DNA of 10,021 bases from an uncultured Treponema sp. (GTDB lineage Bacteria > Spirochaetota > Spirochaetia > Treponematales > Treponemataceae): positions 1-10,021 of the forward strand of contig CAMWPF010000034.1 in the NCBI GenBank assembly GCA_947176045.1, given 5' to 3'. Both the position numbers and the translations under genes were made by a program. Shown here in pieces: positions 1 through 6,553 of this stretch. The notes beneath the pieces were generated by a model. It saw only the letters and a program-made list of their open reading frames with translations, searched no databases and was not told the origin of the DNA. Position 1 is the first letter of the stretch. Each line of letters starts with the position of its first letter.

Positions 1-1266
1 GTCCTTGTACTTCGCCTGAATGCTTTGAACCTGCGGCTGCATCTCCTGCATCTTCAACGTCGACATCGACTGCTTCTTTGTGAACGGGAACATCGCCAGC
101 TTCAGCAGAATCGTCATCAAAATGATTGAAACGCCCCAGTTCGGAATCAGCTTGTACAGGATTTCCATAATCCATTTTAAAATGGTCTCCAGCCAGCTGA
201 GCCAGCCGCTCGACTGCAAGCATTCAGTCAGCTTCAAGCCGCCGAGACTCCAGCCGTTGTTTTCGGCGACATTGTAGATTTTCAAATCCTTTTCGTTCCG
301 CGGGCCGAAGTACAGATAGTACGAATCCGAACTATCCTGTCCGTCTACAGGCTTCCGCACAAGGATTGCCTGGGCGTTCGCATAATCGTCCACTTCAACC
401 AGCGTCGAATAATACGTAAATCCCATTTCCGCGGCGTCTTCAGGAATGACAAGCTCCACGAAATATTTTCCCGCAATGCCGTTCCATACATATTCCTTGT
501 TGTACGATTTGAACTGCCGGGCGCTGATGACCTGCAGCTTCGCCTTGCTTCCATTGAAAGAAACGAACTGCCGGTTTTCATATCTGTTGAATTTCGGATT
601 GAAGTGCGGGCCGATTTGCGGAGATGTCCGAAGCGTATAGCCGGCATCACCGACGCAGATTGTTCCATCTTCGTTCTCGCTGTGAATCAGCACGTCCAGC
701 TTGAACATATAATCGTCTGGAAGGAACGTGTACTTTTTGCCCAAAATGAATCGGTTTTCCGTCCCGTCGTCATTCTCCACAGAAAGCCGCTTTGTAAACA
801 AGTAGGTATAGTCGTCTATTTTTTCAACATGGAACAATTCGTTGACAATCGGAGCGCCTGCCGCACCGAATGAAAGGGCGCATGCCCTGTTCGTCGCGGA
901 AACATTGTCTGCCATTTGGACGCCTTCATTTGTCTCCACATCAATATGATTCTTCAGCTTGTAGCTGATGATGTCGCCGCCCCGGTTGGTGAGCACGACC
1001 TCCGCCTTTTCTGTCTGAATTGTTACCAGCTCTTCTTCAACAGTTTCCAACCCTTCGGCATTCTGCATGGATATGCCGACGCTTTTTACAGCTTCTCCAG
1101 ACTCATCAAATCCTTCCGAATCCGACGCATCATAATCCTCATGCTGTCCGGCAGCACTGGACTGCTGCGGATTGTATGAATTCGGAAATAAAATCGGCTG
1201 TAAAACAAACGAAGCTATGACGACAAGCGTCGAAAGGACAATCGCAATAATTGTATTTTTATTCAT
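1..1266 (-). CDS. yidC: Membrane protein insertase YidC (partial, C-terminus beyond left edge)
   Basis: YidC inserts and folds inner-membrane proteins, alone or with SecYEG. The window holds 422 codons from the start and the frame is open to the edge. Residues about 5-22 form an N-terminal membrane anchor (IIAIVLSTLVVIASFVLQP). A long extracytoplasmic domain follows, including YTLRTSPQIGPHF, as in Gram-negative-type YidC. The conserved insertase core begins near residue 376 with NWGVSIILMTILLKLAMFPF and continues into TKKQSMSTLKMQEMQPQ. The usual groove arginine (E. coli Arg366) is Lys389 here. I chose the ATG at 1266 because GGAG (1273-1276) lies six bases upstream. An in-frame ATG at 1278 would add MEKQ but has no ribosome site. 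It is the last visible gene of the rpmH-rnpA-yidD-yidC cluster, starting 14 bases after yidD. Identity is near certain; only the start is open. Confidence 0.95.
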   Translation of the reverse strand, partial: MNKNTIIAIVLSTLVVIASFVLQPILFPNSYNPQQSSAAGQHEDYDASDSEGFDESGEAVKSVGISMQNAEGLETVEEELVTIQTEKAEVVLTNRGGDIISYKLKNHIDVETNEGVQMADNVSATNRACALSFGAAGAPIVNELFHVEKIDDYTYLFTKRLSVENDDGTENRFILGKKYTFLPDDYMFKLDVLIHSENEDGTICVGDAGYTLRTSPQIGPHFNPKFNRYENRQFVSFNGSKAKLQVISARQFKSYNKEYVWNGIAGKYFVELVIPEDAAEMGFTYYSTLVEVDDYANAQAILVRKPVDGQDSSDSYYLYFGPRNEKDLKIYNVAENNGWSLGGLKLTECLQSSGWLSWLETILKWIMEILYKLIPNWGVSIILMTILLKLAMFPFTKKQSMSTLKMQEMQPQVQSIQAKYKD

Positions 1267-1280
1267 CTGCTTCTCCATAA

Positions 1281-1502
1281 TTATGGAACAGGATCATACC
1301 CGCCTTTTGAATACGGATTGCACCGCATAATTCGTTTCACCGTCAAAAATACGCCTTTTCCAGGTCCGTACTTTGCAATTGCTTCCAGCGCATATTGGGA
1401 ACACGTCGGCGTGAACCGGCAGCACGCCGGAAACAACGGCGAAATGTATTTTTGATACGCACGTATAAAAAAACAAAAGACTGTGATGAAAAAAGCCTTC
1501 AT
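1281..1502 (-). CDS. yidD: Membrane protein insertion efficiency factor YidD
   Basis: This is a 73-residue protein of the YidD (DUF37, formerly 'hemolytic') family, a small membrane-associated factor thought to help YidC insert proteins. An amphipathic/hydrophobic N-terminus (residues 1-20, FFITVFCFFIRAYQKYISP) precedes the family signature CRFTPTCSQYALEAI, with its conserved cysteines. The ending RCNPYSKGGYDPVP is also typical. Length is normal for the family. Its ATG overlaps the rnpA stop codon by four bases (ATGA), with AAAGG almost touching the start, so translation is probably coupled to rnpA. It lies directly between rnpA and yidC, the standard bacterial arrangement. Confidence 0.96.
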   Translation of the reverse strand: MKAFFITVFCFFIRAYQKYISPLFPACCRFTPTCSQYALEAIAKYGPGKGVFLTVKRIMRCNPYSKGGYDPVP

Positions 1503-1846
1503 CCTTTCAGCAATCCTGCTTTTTTAAACAATGAATGAAATTGAACACATCGCGTGCTGAACGAGTCATTTCCAGAATACACCAACAGCAACATATCGTA
1601 TCCGGTGTTCAGATGTGTTTTTGCTAGACGATAGACTTCACGGCTGTACCGCTTCGATAAATTCCTTTGCACCGCGTTGCCGTATCCGCGCGGCAAAGGA
1701 AAACCAACTCTGTTTGTTTCCGTGCCATTTTTCATAAAGAAAATTTTAGCTCCGGAAACACTTGCTTTTTCTCCGTTCTTGAACAGCTTTTTAAAATCAA
1801 CAGGATTTTTTATTCGTTCGGAACGCTTAAAATTTCCTGTCTTCAT
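1499..1846 (-). CDS. rnpA: Ribonuclease P protein component RnpA
   Basis: RnpA is the protein subunit of RNase P. It binds the catalytic RNA and the 5' leader of precursor tRNAs in the cytoplasm. From the ATG at 1846 it is 115 residues, the usual size. The N-terminal pattern NFKRSERIKNPVDFKKLFKNG and the central block NRVGFPLPRGYGNAVQRNLS (residues 45-64) mark the family. The RNA-binding helix usually reads RNRxKRxxRE. Here it reads RNLSKRYSRE, so the second arginine of the RNR motif is Leu63. An upstream in-frame ATG at 1861 would give 120 residues, but AAGGA touches that ATG, whereas GGAAG lies eight bases before 1846. The protein is basic, as expected. It follows rpmH by 30 bases and overlaps yidD, so all are probably one transcript. 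Confidence 0.93.
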   Translation of the reverse strand: MKTGNFKRSERIKNPVDFKKLFKNGEKASVSGAKIFFMKNGTETNRVGFPLPRGYGNAVQRNLSKRYSREVYRLAKTHLNTGYDMLLLVYSGNDSFSTRCVQFHSLFKKAGLLKG

Positions 1847-1876
1847 CAAAGCTGCTTCCATTCCTTGAATTGAATG

Positions 1877-2032
1877 TCAATAAGGCTTCTTTTCGTCAGA
1901 AACAGTAAGCTTCTTTCTGCCTTTTGCACGCCTGCGGGCAAGAATTTTCCGTCCGCCCTTTGTCGCCATGCGGGCTCTGAAACCAAATTTTCTATTGCGC
2001 TTTACTTTGCTCGGTTGATATGTCCGTAACAT
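1877..2032 (-). CDS. rpmH: 50S ribosomal protein L34 (bL34)
   Basis: bL34 is a small, very basic protein of the large ribosomal subunit. Translating the minus strand from the ATG at 2032 gives 51 residues beginning MLRTYQPSKVKRNRKFGFRA, followed by RMATKGGRKILARRRAKGRK, close to the universal bL34 pattern. The family's usual second residue Lys is Leu here. A short tail (KLTVSDEKKPY) extends a few residues past the common end point. A strong ribosome site AAGGAG (2041-2046) lies eight bases before the ATG. It is first in the rpmH-rnpA-yidD-yidC cluster, preceded by a good promoter-like sequence at 2100-2129. Confidence 0.97.
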   Translation of the reverse strand: MLRTYQPSKVKRNRKFGFRARMATKGGRKILARRRAKGRKKLTVSDEKKPY

Positions 2033-2099
2033 GAACGATACTCCTTTCCTTAGTTTCCATATTTATGTTGAAATAACAAATGGCAAAATATAGTATCAG

Positions 2100-2129
2100 A
2101 ATATATCATTTATTCTTATTTTTCGTCAA
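2100..2129 (-). promoter_or_regulatory. Candidate sigma70-type promoter for rpmH-rnpA-yidD-yidC
   Basis: On the minus strand TTGACG (2124-2129) and TATATT (2100-2105) are separated by 18 bases, each one mismatch from consensus. Transcription would start near 2093 and leave a leader of about 60 bases before rpmH. The -35 element and most of the spacer lie inside the last codons of dciA, so this would uncouple the translation genes from the dnaN-recF-dciA unit. Seen by pattern only. Confidence 0.55.
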
Positions 2130-2633
2130 CAGACTTCTTTTTATACTGTCGAATTTCTCTTGAATTTCCGGCGAAAGACTTGCATTTTCACTCTGCTGTG
2201 CTTCCGGCGATCCGTATTTTTCCAGAATTTTACCTTCAGCCTCCATTTCCTGCATAAGCTTCTGCCTTCCTTGGCTCAACTGCGCGTCATAATCTACGTT
2301 GTGAAGCACCGAATTGCTGCCTTTCAGCCGGAAGGCGAGGGAAGTGATGTTGAATTCCGGCACATACATCTTCAATCCCTTCTTGATGAATCCAGAATGC
2401 ATTTGCAGCAGTTGAATCCAGCCGGAATGGTCGGCTTCAATCATGAGGACTCCGTTTTTCAAATCGGCAATCTGCGTATGTTCGTACACATTTTCACCGC
2501 AGCCGTTGATTTTCGTAATGATTTTCTTCCAAATAGAGAACAGCTTGTTGTTCTTTTGAACTGTCGATTTTTCAATGTGTGCGAATGTTTCCAATATCAT
2601 ATCGGAACAAGAAATGACGTCATATTTTTTCAT
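2106..2633 (-). CDS. dciA: DciA-family (DUF721) helicase-loading protein
   Basis: DciA is the ancestral partner that helps load replicative helicase DnaB in bacteria lacking DnaC/DnaI. This 175-residue protein shows the DUF721 core at residues 31-90: LFSIWKKII, then EHTQIADLKNGVLMIEADHS followed by GWIQLLQMHSGFIKKGLKMY. The invariant-type HT, the NGVL strand and the W/L-rich helix are all present. The C-terminal third is polar and probably flexible, rich in Gln, Glu and Lys. I chose the ATG at 2633 (MKKYDVISCSDM) because GGAG (2640-2643) lies six bases upstream. The frame stays open further upstream but there overlaps recF coding sequence and looks unlike the family. It overlaps the recF end by 14 bases, indicating translational coupling. 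No AAA+ or Walker motif is present, ruling out DnaC/DnaI. Confidence 0.87.
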   Translation of the reverse strand: MKKYDVISCSDMILETFAHIEKSTVQKNNKLFSIWKKIITKINGCGENVYEHTQIADLKNGVLMIEADHSGWIQLLQMHSGFIKKGLKMYVPEFNITSLAFRLKGSNSVLHNVDYDAQLSQGRQKLMQEMEAEGKILEKYGSPEAQQSENASLSPEIQEKFDSIKRSLLTKNKNK

Positions 2634-3726
2634 TCCATTCTCCATTTTCGATATGATATACGCGCGTGCCGTCCCGCTTGTACCGGTCGTACGGCTCTCC
2701 CGGAAGGAACGTACAGAACAACTGCTCATATTCAGGAAGCATCGCCGTAAGCCTTTGCCGCTTGTTCGGATCCAGCTCCAGCATGACGTCGTCCATCAGC
2801 AGAACCGGCTTGATTCCTGTGATGCGCGTGTAGTATACCGCCTGCGAAACGCGCAGAAGCAGCGCAATCAGCCGGCATTGTCCGGTAGAAGCGTTGGGAA
2901 CGAACTGCCGTCCGTCCTTCACGAAGATGACTTTATCTCGGTGCGGCCCGCTCATTGTCGTCATCATAACTGCATCTTGCTCCCGCTTCGACTTGAGCAG
3001 TCCGACGATGTCTTCCACATTGGGAAACCGCGTCCCTACTTCCTGCTTGATTTCCTTCCACGACGGAATGTACACAATTGAAACGCCTGCAATTCCTGAA
3101 ATTTCTTCGTACAGCTTTCCGAAAATCTGATTGAACTGGAAGATCGCATTCTTGCGCTTCTTTTGAATTTCGACTCCTTTCTGCGCAAGCTGAACGTCAT
3201 ACACATCCAGCATTTCAAGCTTCGATTCCTTCAAAACTACATTGCGCGTCTTCAAAATCTTTCGGTACGCGCGCAAATCGTCAATGTACAGCCCGTCGTA
3301 CATTGTCAGCGACTGATCCAAAAAAAAGCGGCGGCACTCCGGCTCGCCGGTCGCAAACCTCATATCGTCGTGGCAGAAAAGGACGCACGGAATCGTGTTC
3401 ACCAGCTCTTTCCTGTCTCGGATCCGCTTTCCATTTTTTTCAATCGATTTCTTGCCGTCTTCATATACGACGGCAATTTGCTGGACGTTCTTGCTTTCAT
3501 TGCTATACAACGAACTGACACGGAAGCCGCTGTTTCCATACGTGACAATCTGCGAATCTGTATGCGTCCGAAACGACGAGCCATACGACGAATAATACAA
3601 CGCTTCCAAAATGTTCGACTTTCCCTGACCATTTTCGCCGACAAAATAAATCTCCTTCGCCAGAAAATCTATTTTGCCGTTCTTCAAATTGCGGAAGTTG
3701 TATAATGAAAGCGAAAGGAACGGCAT
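2620..3726 (-). CDS. recF: DNA replication and repair protein RecF
   Basis: RecF is a cytoplasmic SMC-like ATPase that, with RecO and RecR, helps load RecA at gapped DNA. The 368-residue product has the RecF start LSLYNFRNLKNGKIDF and a Walker A GENGQGKS at residues 30-37 followed by NILEALYYSSYGSSFR. The conserved GPHRD is at 260-264, the ABC-type signature ASTGQCR at 279-285 and the Walker B LLMDDVMLELD at 309-319. All key ATPase elements are therefore intact, although the signature usually reads SQGQ rather than STGQ. Length is normal. The start ATG shares its A with the dnaN stop (TGATG), and no purine-rich ribosome site precedes it, so reinitiation after dnaN is likely. dciA begins inside its last codons. 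Confidence 0.97.
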   Translation of the reverse strand: MPFLSLSLYNFRNLKNGKIDFLAKEIYFVGENGQGKSNILEALYYSSYGSSFRTHTDSQIVTYGNSGFRVSSLYSNESKNVQQIAVVYEDGKKSIEKNGKRIRDRKELVNTIPCVLFCHDDMRFATGEPECRRFFLDQSLTMYDGLYIDDLRAYRKILKTRNVVLKESKLEMLDVYDVQLAQKGVEIQKKRKNAIFQFNQIFGKLYEEISGIAGVSIVYIPSWKEIKQEVGTRFPNVEDIVGLLKSKREQDAVMMTTMSGPHRDKVIFVKDGRQFVPNASTGQCRLIALLLRVSQAVYYTRITGIKPVLLMDDVMLELDPNKRQRLTAMLPEYEQLFCTFLPGEPYDRYKRDGTRVYHIENGEWNEKI

Positions 3727-4829
3727 CAGTTCGTGATGTTCATCGGCATGATGATATGGAAATAGTCTTCCGCCGGTTCGGGACGCATTGTAATCGCCTT
3801 CATCGGCTCCGTGAATTCAAAGACAATGTTCTCGCTGCCGCAGTTCTTCAACGGCTCCGAAACGTACCGATGGTTCAGCGCAATCGTCACTTCCTCGCCG
3901 TCATATCGGCATGGAATTTCCTCGTCCGCCGTTCCGATTTCCGATTCAGGAGAGATCAGCGTCAGCGTTCCAGGAGAAATCTTGAAAAGAATCCGGCTGA
4001 CCTTCTTGTCGATCATGATTTCCGTACGCCGCAGCGCAGATTCCAAATCCCCCTTGTTCACTTGAAACGAATAAGACTGCTGCTCAGGAATGACCTTCTG
4101 GTAGTTCGGATACTGCCCATCAATCAGCTTCGACGAAAATTCGTAATTGCCGAAACGGGCAAAAATCAGCTTGTCAACGATTGCAAGCGAGATGGTTCCT
4201 TCATCGGAGGCATTCTTCAAAATGCACTTGAGGATTTTTGTCGGAACAATCGCCGGAGCAAAATCAAATCCCGAAATCAAGTCCTTTTCAATAAAGGAAA
4301 GGCGGCGCGCGTCCGTGGAAACCATCACGAGCTTGTCGTCTTTTTTTGTAAGGTAGACGCCGGTCATAAAGAACCTGTCCTGATTTTCAGAAACAGAGAA
4401 AATCGTCTGCTGGATCATTTCCTTAAATTCCTTGGAAGAGAATTCAAAGAACGGAACATCGTTCGCCGCCGGAATTTCTGCAAATTTTTCGCTAGCGATG
4501 CTCTTCAGCTGGAATTTTATCTTCTTTGCAATCGGCCGGATGGTTACCTTTATGTCCTGCTGGTCGAATTCAATTTCACCGGAAGGCGACGATGAAAGGA
4601 TGCTCATAAATTTGTCGCAGAAAATGGTCGTGCTTCCTTCTTCCGTGATGTCGACAGGAATCTGCGTGATGAAGTTGACGGAAGTGTCAGACGCCTTTAT
4701 AGTGAGCGTGCTGTTTTCTGCAATCAGCAGGACATTGGAAAGTATTGAAATAGGACTTTTGTTTGTGATGATTTCCTGCGCAATGGCGACTTCCTTCATC
4801 ATTGCGTCTCTGTCGAATGAAAATTTCAT
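3726..4829 (-). CDS. dnaN: DNA polymerase III sliding clamp, beta subunit
   Basis: The beta clamp is a ring-shaped dimer that encircles DNA and tethers polymerase III and other factors. The 367-residue product fits the three-domain clamp in length and sequence. It begins MKFSFDRDAMMKEVAIAQEI. It carries TDARRLS near residues 172-178 (E. coli TDGHRLA), LIDGQYPNYQKVIP near 235-248, and a C-terminus HIIMPMNITN equivalent to E. coli YVVMPMRL, which lines the partner-binding pocket. AAGGAG (4837-4842) lies seven bases before the ATG. It is the first gene left of the origin and is followed by recF with a one-base overlap. Orientation is with the leftward replication fork. I see no convincing -35/-10 pair of its own in the intergenic region, so it may be read partly from dnaA. 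Confidence 0.98.
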   Translation of the reverse strand: MKFSFDRDAMMKEVAIAQEIITNKSPISILSNVLLIAENSTLTIKASDTSVNFITQIPVDITEEGSTTIFCDKFMSILSSSPSGEIEFDQQDIKVTIRPIAKKIKFQLKSIASEKFAEIPAANDVPFFEFSSKEFKEMIQQTIFSVSENQDRFFMTGVYLTKKDDKLVMVSTDARRLSFIEKDLISGFDFAPAIVPTKILKCILKNASDEGTISLAIVDKLIFARFGNYEFSSKLIDGQYPNYQKVIPEQQSYSFQVNKGDLESALRRTEIMIDKKVSRILFKISPGTLTLISPESEIGTADEEIPCRYDGEEVTIALNHRYVSEPLKNCGSENIVFEFTEPMKAITMRPEPAEDYFHIIMPMNITN

Positions 4830-4887
4830 AGAATTGCTCCTTGCTTTGTCTGGATTTTGTAAGGCTTATATGGTTCACTAAATTTAT

Positions 4888-4903
4888 TGAATTTATAAAT
4901 TCA
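4888..4903. repeat. 16-base perfect palindrome in the AT-rich unwinding region
   Basis: TGAATTTATAAATTCA reads the same on both strands and lies beside the DnaA-trio run. It is almost all A and T, so it may simply contribute to easy melting. It could also be a protein binding site upstream of dnaN, because its centre contains TATAAA on the minus strand. No matching -35 element is convincing. Confidence 0.6.
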
Positions 4904-4904
4904 G

Positions 4905-4919
4905 TAATAATAATAGTAA
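4905..4919 (+). promoter_or_regulatory. DnaA-trio element next to a DnaA box
   Basis: The plus strand reads TAA TAA TAA TAG TAA, which in the 3'-to-5' sense is five consecutive triplets fitting [G/A]A[T/A]. Three bases (GAA) then separate it from the DnaA-box-like TGTGTTTAA at 4923-4931. This is the layout described for the basal origin-unwinding system, in which DnaA loads at the box and extends a filament along the trios on one strand. The usual GC-rich cluster between box and trios is missing. Confidence 0.6.
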
Positions 4920-4922
4920 GAA

Positions 4923-4931
4923 TGTGTTTAA
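4923..4931 (-). promoter_or_regulatory. DnaA box (TTAAACACA) adjoining the trio element
   Basis: On the minus strand the 9-mer TTAAACACA differs from TTATNCACA at one position. It points toward the trios and dnaN and overlaps the left arm of the outer inverted repeat. Confidence 0.55.
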
Positions 4932-5008
4932 AGTGGAAAAGCGTTTCAAATCGTTGCTTTGCTTTAAGTTGTGAAGTTTACAACTTAAAAGCGCCTTGCC
5001 ACTTTAAA
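4927..5008. repeat. Nested inverted repeats within oriC
   Basis: Outer arms TTTAAAGTGGAAAAGCG (4927-4943) and CGCCTTGCCACTTTAAA (4992-5008) pair at 15 of 17 positions, with ten perfect outer pairs. Inside lies a second inverted repeat with perfect 10-base arms, TTTAAGTTGT (4963-4972) and ACAACTTAAA (4980-4989), and a seven-base centre. The folded form would leave about 19 unpaired bases on the left side only. There is no T-run after either arm on the minus strand, so a rho-independent terminator for dnaA is unlikely. The outer arms abut DnaA-box-like sequences on both sides. Confidence 0.7.
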
Positions 5009-5022
5009 TGCACATATCCACA
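5006..5022 (+). promoter_or_regulatory. DnaA-box doublet 1
   Basis: Two 9-mers share one base: AAATGCACA (5006-5014, seven of nine to TTATNCACA) and ATATCCACA (5014-5022, eight of nine to TTATCCACA). Both lie in the same orientation. Confidence 0.6.
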
Positions 5023-5043
5023 AAATTTATGAAAAATGCCGTT

Positions 5044-5063
5044 TTATGCACAATGCATCCACA
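5044..5063 (+). promoter_or_regulatory. DnaA-box doublet 2
   Basis: TTATGCACA (5044-5052) is a perfect match to TTATNCACA and is followed two bases later by GCATCCACA (5055-5063, seven of nine). The doublet repeats the ATGCACA-then-ATCCACA order of doublet 1, 38 bases away. It lies 32 bases from the dnaA stop codon. Confidence 0.75.
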
Positions 5064-5094
5064 CCATTTTATCATATTATGAACAATTTTGTCT

Positions 5095-6546
5095 TTATTT
5101 TTTGCACTCCTTGATTTCCTTGATCATCAAGTTGATTTTTGAACGCAACGACGGATCAGTTTCAATCTTTTTGCTGATGTTGTCGTATGCGTGCATGATG
5201 GAGGAATGATCTCTTCCGCCGAATTCATTTCCAATGTCCGTGAATGTGTATTCTGTCAGTTCCCGCGTGATGTACAAGGCTATATGCCGTGGAACGACAT
5301 ATTTTTTGTCACGCTTCTTTCCTTTCAATTCCTGGACGGTAATCTGGTAGTTGTCTGCGACGACTTTTTGAATGTTTCCAATTGAAACGTTTCCTGCTGT
5401 CGGCGCGCTGTAAATGTCTTTCAAAAGATATTGCGCCGTTTCAATTGTCAGCTTGCTGTCGATGAATTCAGAATATCCGAGAATTTTGTTCAGCGCGGAT
5501 TCCAAGTCGCGGATGTTCGTCTCCACCGTTCTGGAAATATAGTCGATAATTTCGGATGGAAGCGATTTTTTTTCAATTTCGAGCTTCTTATACAAGATTG
5601 CCCGCCGGGTCTCATAGTTCGGAGGCTGCAAGTCGAGGCACATGCCGCTTCCCAATCTGCTGATGAGGCGGTCTGCCATATTTTGAATTTCGCGGATGGG
5701 GCGGTCGCAGGTGAACACCATTTGCGCCTTGTTTTTATGCAGCGCTTCAAATGTATAGAACAATTCGTCCTGCGTTCCTTCTTTTCCTTGCAGAAAATGA
5801 ATGTCGTCCAGCAGAAGGACGTCCAAATTCCTGTACTTTGATTTGAATTTTGACTGAGTCTTTGTTACCAGCGAGTTTGTAAAGTCGTTGGTGAACGATT
5901 CTGCTTGGATATAGCATATTTTTTTTCCGCTGCCATATTTATTTGCGATTGCGTTTCCGATTGCCTGCATGAGGTGCGTCTTTCCCAGTCCGACGCCGCC
6001 GTAGAATAAGATTGGATTGCGTTCGCCAGGATTTTCCGATGCGGAGACTGCGACGTTGTATGCGAATGAATTTCCTTCGCCCGAAATGAACGAATCGAAC
6101 GTGTACTTTTCGTTGAGCGTGTTGTTCTTATATCCGGCAGCCGGACGTTCTGCAGATTTCAATTCGTAGTGCTGGAATTCATATTTTGGTTCCGTGCTTT
6201 TTTGATTTGCGGCGTCGGAATGAGACGGCGAGGCAGGTTCCTGCAAGGAGCTGCCAGAATCTGCGGAGGAAATCAACGAATTTCTGATGAGCGGCTTGAT
6301 TTCAATCGTGTTGGATCCGATGAGCTGTTCTATTTTTTCGTTTATTCTTTTTATGTTGCCTTTTTTGACCATTGATTGCCATAAAAAATCGGAAGCAACG
6401 GAAACGGTGATGGAATTGATGTCGTCTTCTATGTATTCCATATTGAACCAGAGCTTGAATTCTGATTCCTGTCCGTTTTTTTTATATTCGTCGTGGATCT
6501 GCTTTATTGCTTCGTTCCATACTTCTTTGTAGTTCTGCTCGCTCAT
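5095..6546 (-). CDS. dnaA: Chromosomal replication initiator protein DnaA
   Basis: DnaA binds origin boxes and melts DNA to start replication. The 483-residue product has all four domains. Domain I (1-80, EVWNEAIKQIHDEYKK) mediates oligomer and helicase contact. A polar linker spans about 92-125. The AAA+ domain has Walker A GGVGLGKT (183-190), Walker B LLLDDIHF (244-251), sensor 1 near FTCDRPI (278-284) and sensor 2 in NIRDLESALNK (344-354). The DNA-binding domain IV has the signature GGRDHSSIMHAYDNI (443-457). The common FGWGL after the arginine-finger region reads LGSGM here. The ATG at 6546 leaves domain I complete; no Shine-Dalgarno sequence precedes it, and a TATAAT box ends seven bases upstream, so the message may be leaderless. 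It is upstream of the origin and divergent from gyrB. Confidence 0.98.
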   Translation of the reverse strand: MSEQNYKEVWNEAIKQIHDEYKKNGQESEFKLWFNMEYIEDDINSITVSVASDFLWQSMVKKGNIKRINEKIEQLIGSNTIEIKPLIRNSLISSADSGSSLQEPASPSHSDAANQKSTEPKYEFQHYELKSAERPAAGYKNNTLNEKYTFDSFISGEGNSFAYNVAVSASENPGERNPILFYGGVGLGKTHLMQAIGNAIANKYGSGKKICYIQAESFTNDFTNSLVTKTQSKFKSKYRNLDVLLLDDIHFLQGKEGTQDELFYTFEALHKNKAQMVFTCDRPIREIQNMADRLISRLGSGMCLDLQPPNYETRRAILYKKLEIEKKSLPSEIIDYISRTVETNIRDLESALNKILGYSEFIDSKLTIETAQYLLKDIYSAPTAGNVSIGNIQKVVADNYQITVQELKGKKRDKKYVVPRHIALYITRELTEYTFTDIGNEFGGRDHSSIMHAYDNISKKIETDPSLRSKINLMIKEIKECKK

Positions 6547-6553
6547 GATGGGG

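Larger units (their letters stand above)
4830..5094. other. Predicted chromosomal replication origin (oriC), dnaA-dnaN intergenic region
   Basis: These 265 bases contain no gene and carry the combination expected of a bacterial oriC. Four DnaA-box-like 9-mers on the plus strand lie at 5006-5063, and one opposing box lies at 4923-4931. A run of DnaA-trio triplets lies at 4905-4919. An AT-rich stretch at about 4880-4919 is the likely unwinding element. Nested inverted repeats occupy 4927-5008. The location between dnaA and dnaN matches the best-studied origins, such as the dnaN-side part of Bacillus subtilis oriC. Coding strands also diverge around this region: dnaN leftward, gyrBA rightward. 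Confidence reflects motif matches by eye; no skew plot was computed. Confidence 0.85.

Noticed and set aside
1847..1861. rnpA start at ATG 1861 (120 residues)
   Set aside because: AAGGA is directly against this ATG, which is too close. The ATG at 1846 has GGAAG eight bases upstream and a typical RnpA N-terminus. This remains uncertain.
2634..2729. Longer dciA starting at 2729
   Set aside because: The added 32 residues are recF sequence read in another frame and lack family likeness; the ATG at 2633 has a proper ribosome site.
3705..4595. Long plus-strand open frame opposite dnaN (296 codons)
   Set aside because: It is antisense to a clear dnaN, has arginine-rich low-quality composition and no recognisable domain, so it is a shadow frame. 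The same applies to long frames opposite recF and gyrB.
4963..4989. Intrinsic terminator after dnaA
   Set aside because: The stem is AT-rich and is not followed by a run of T on the minus strand, so it does not fit a rho-independent terminator.
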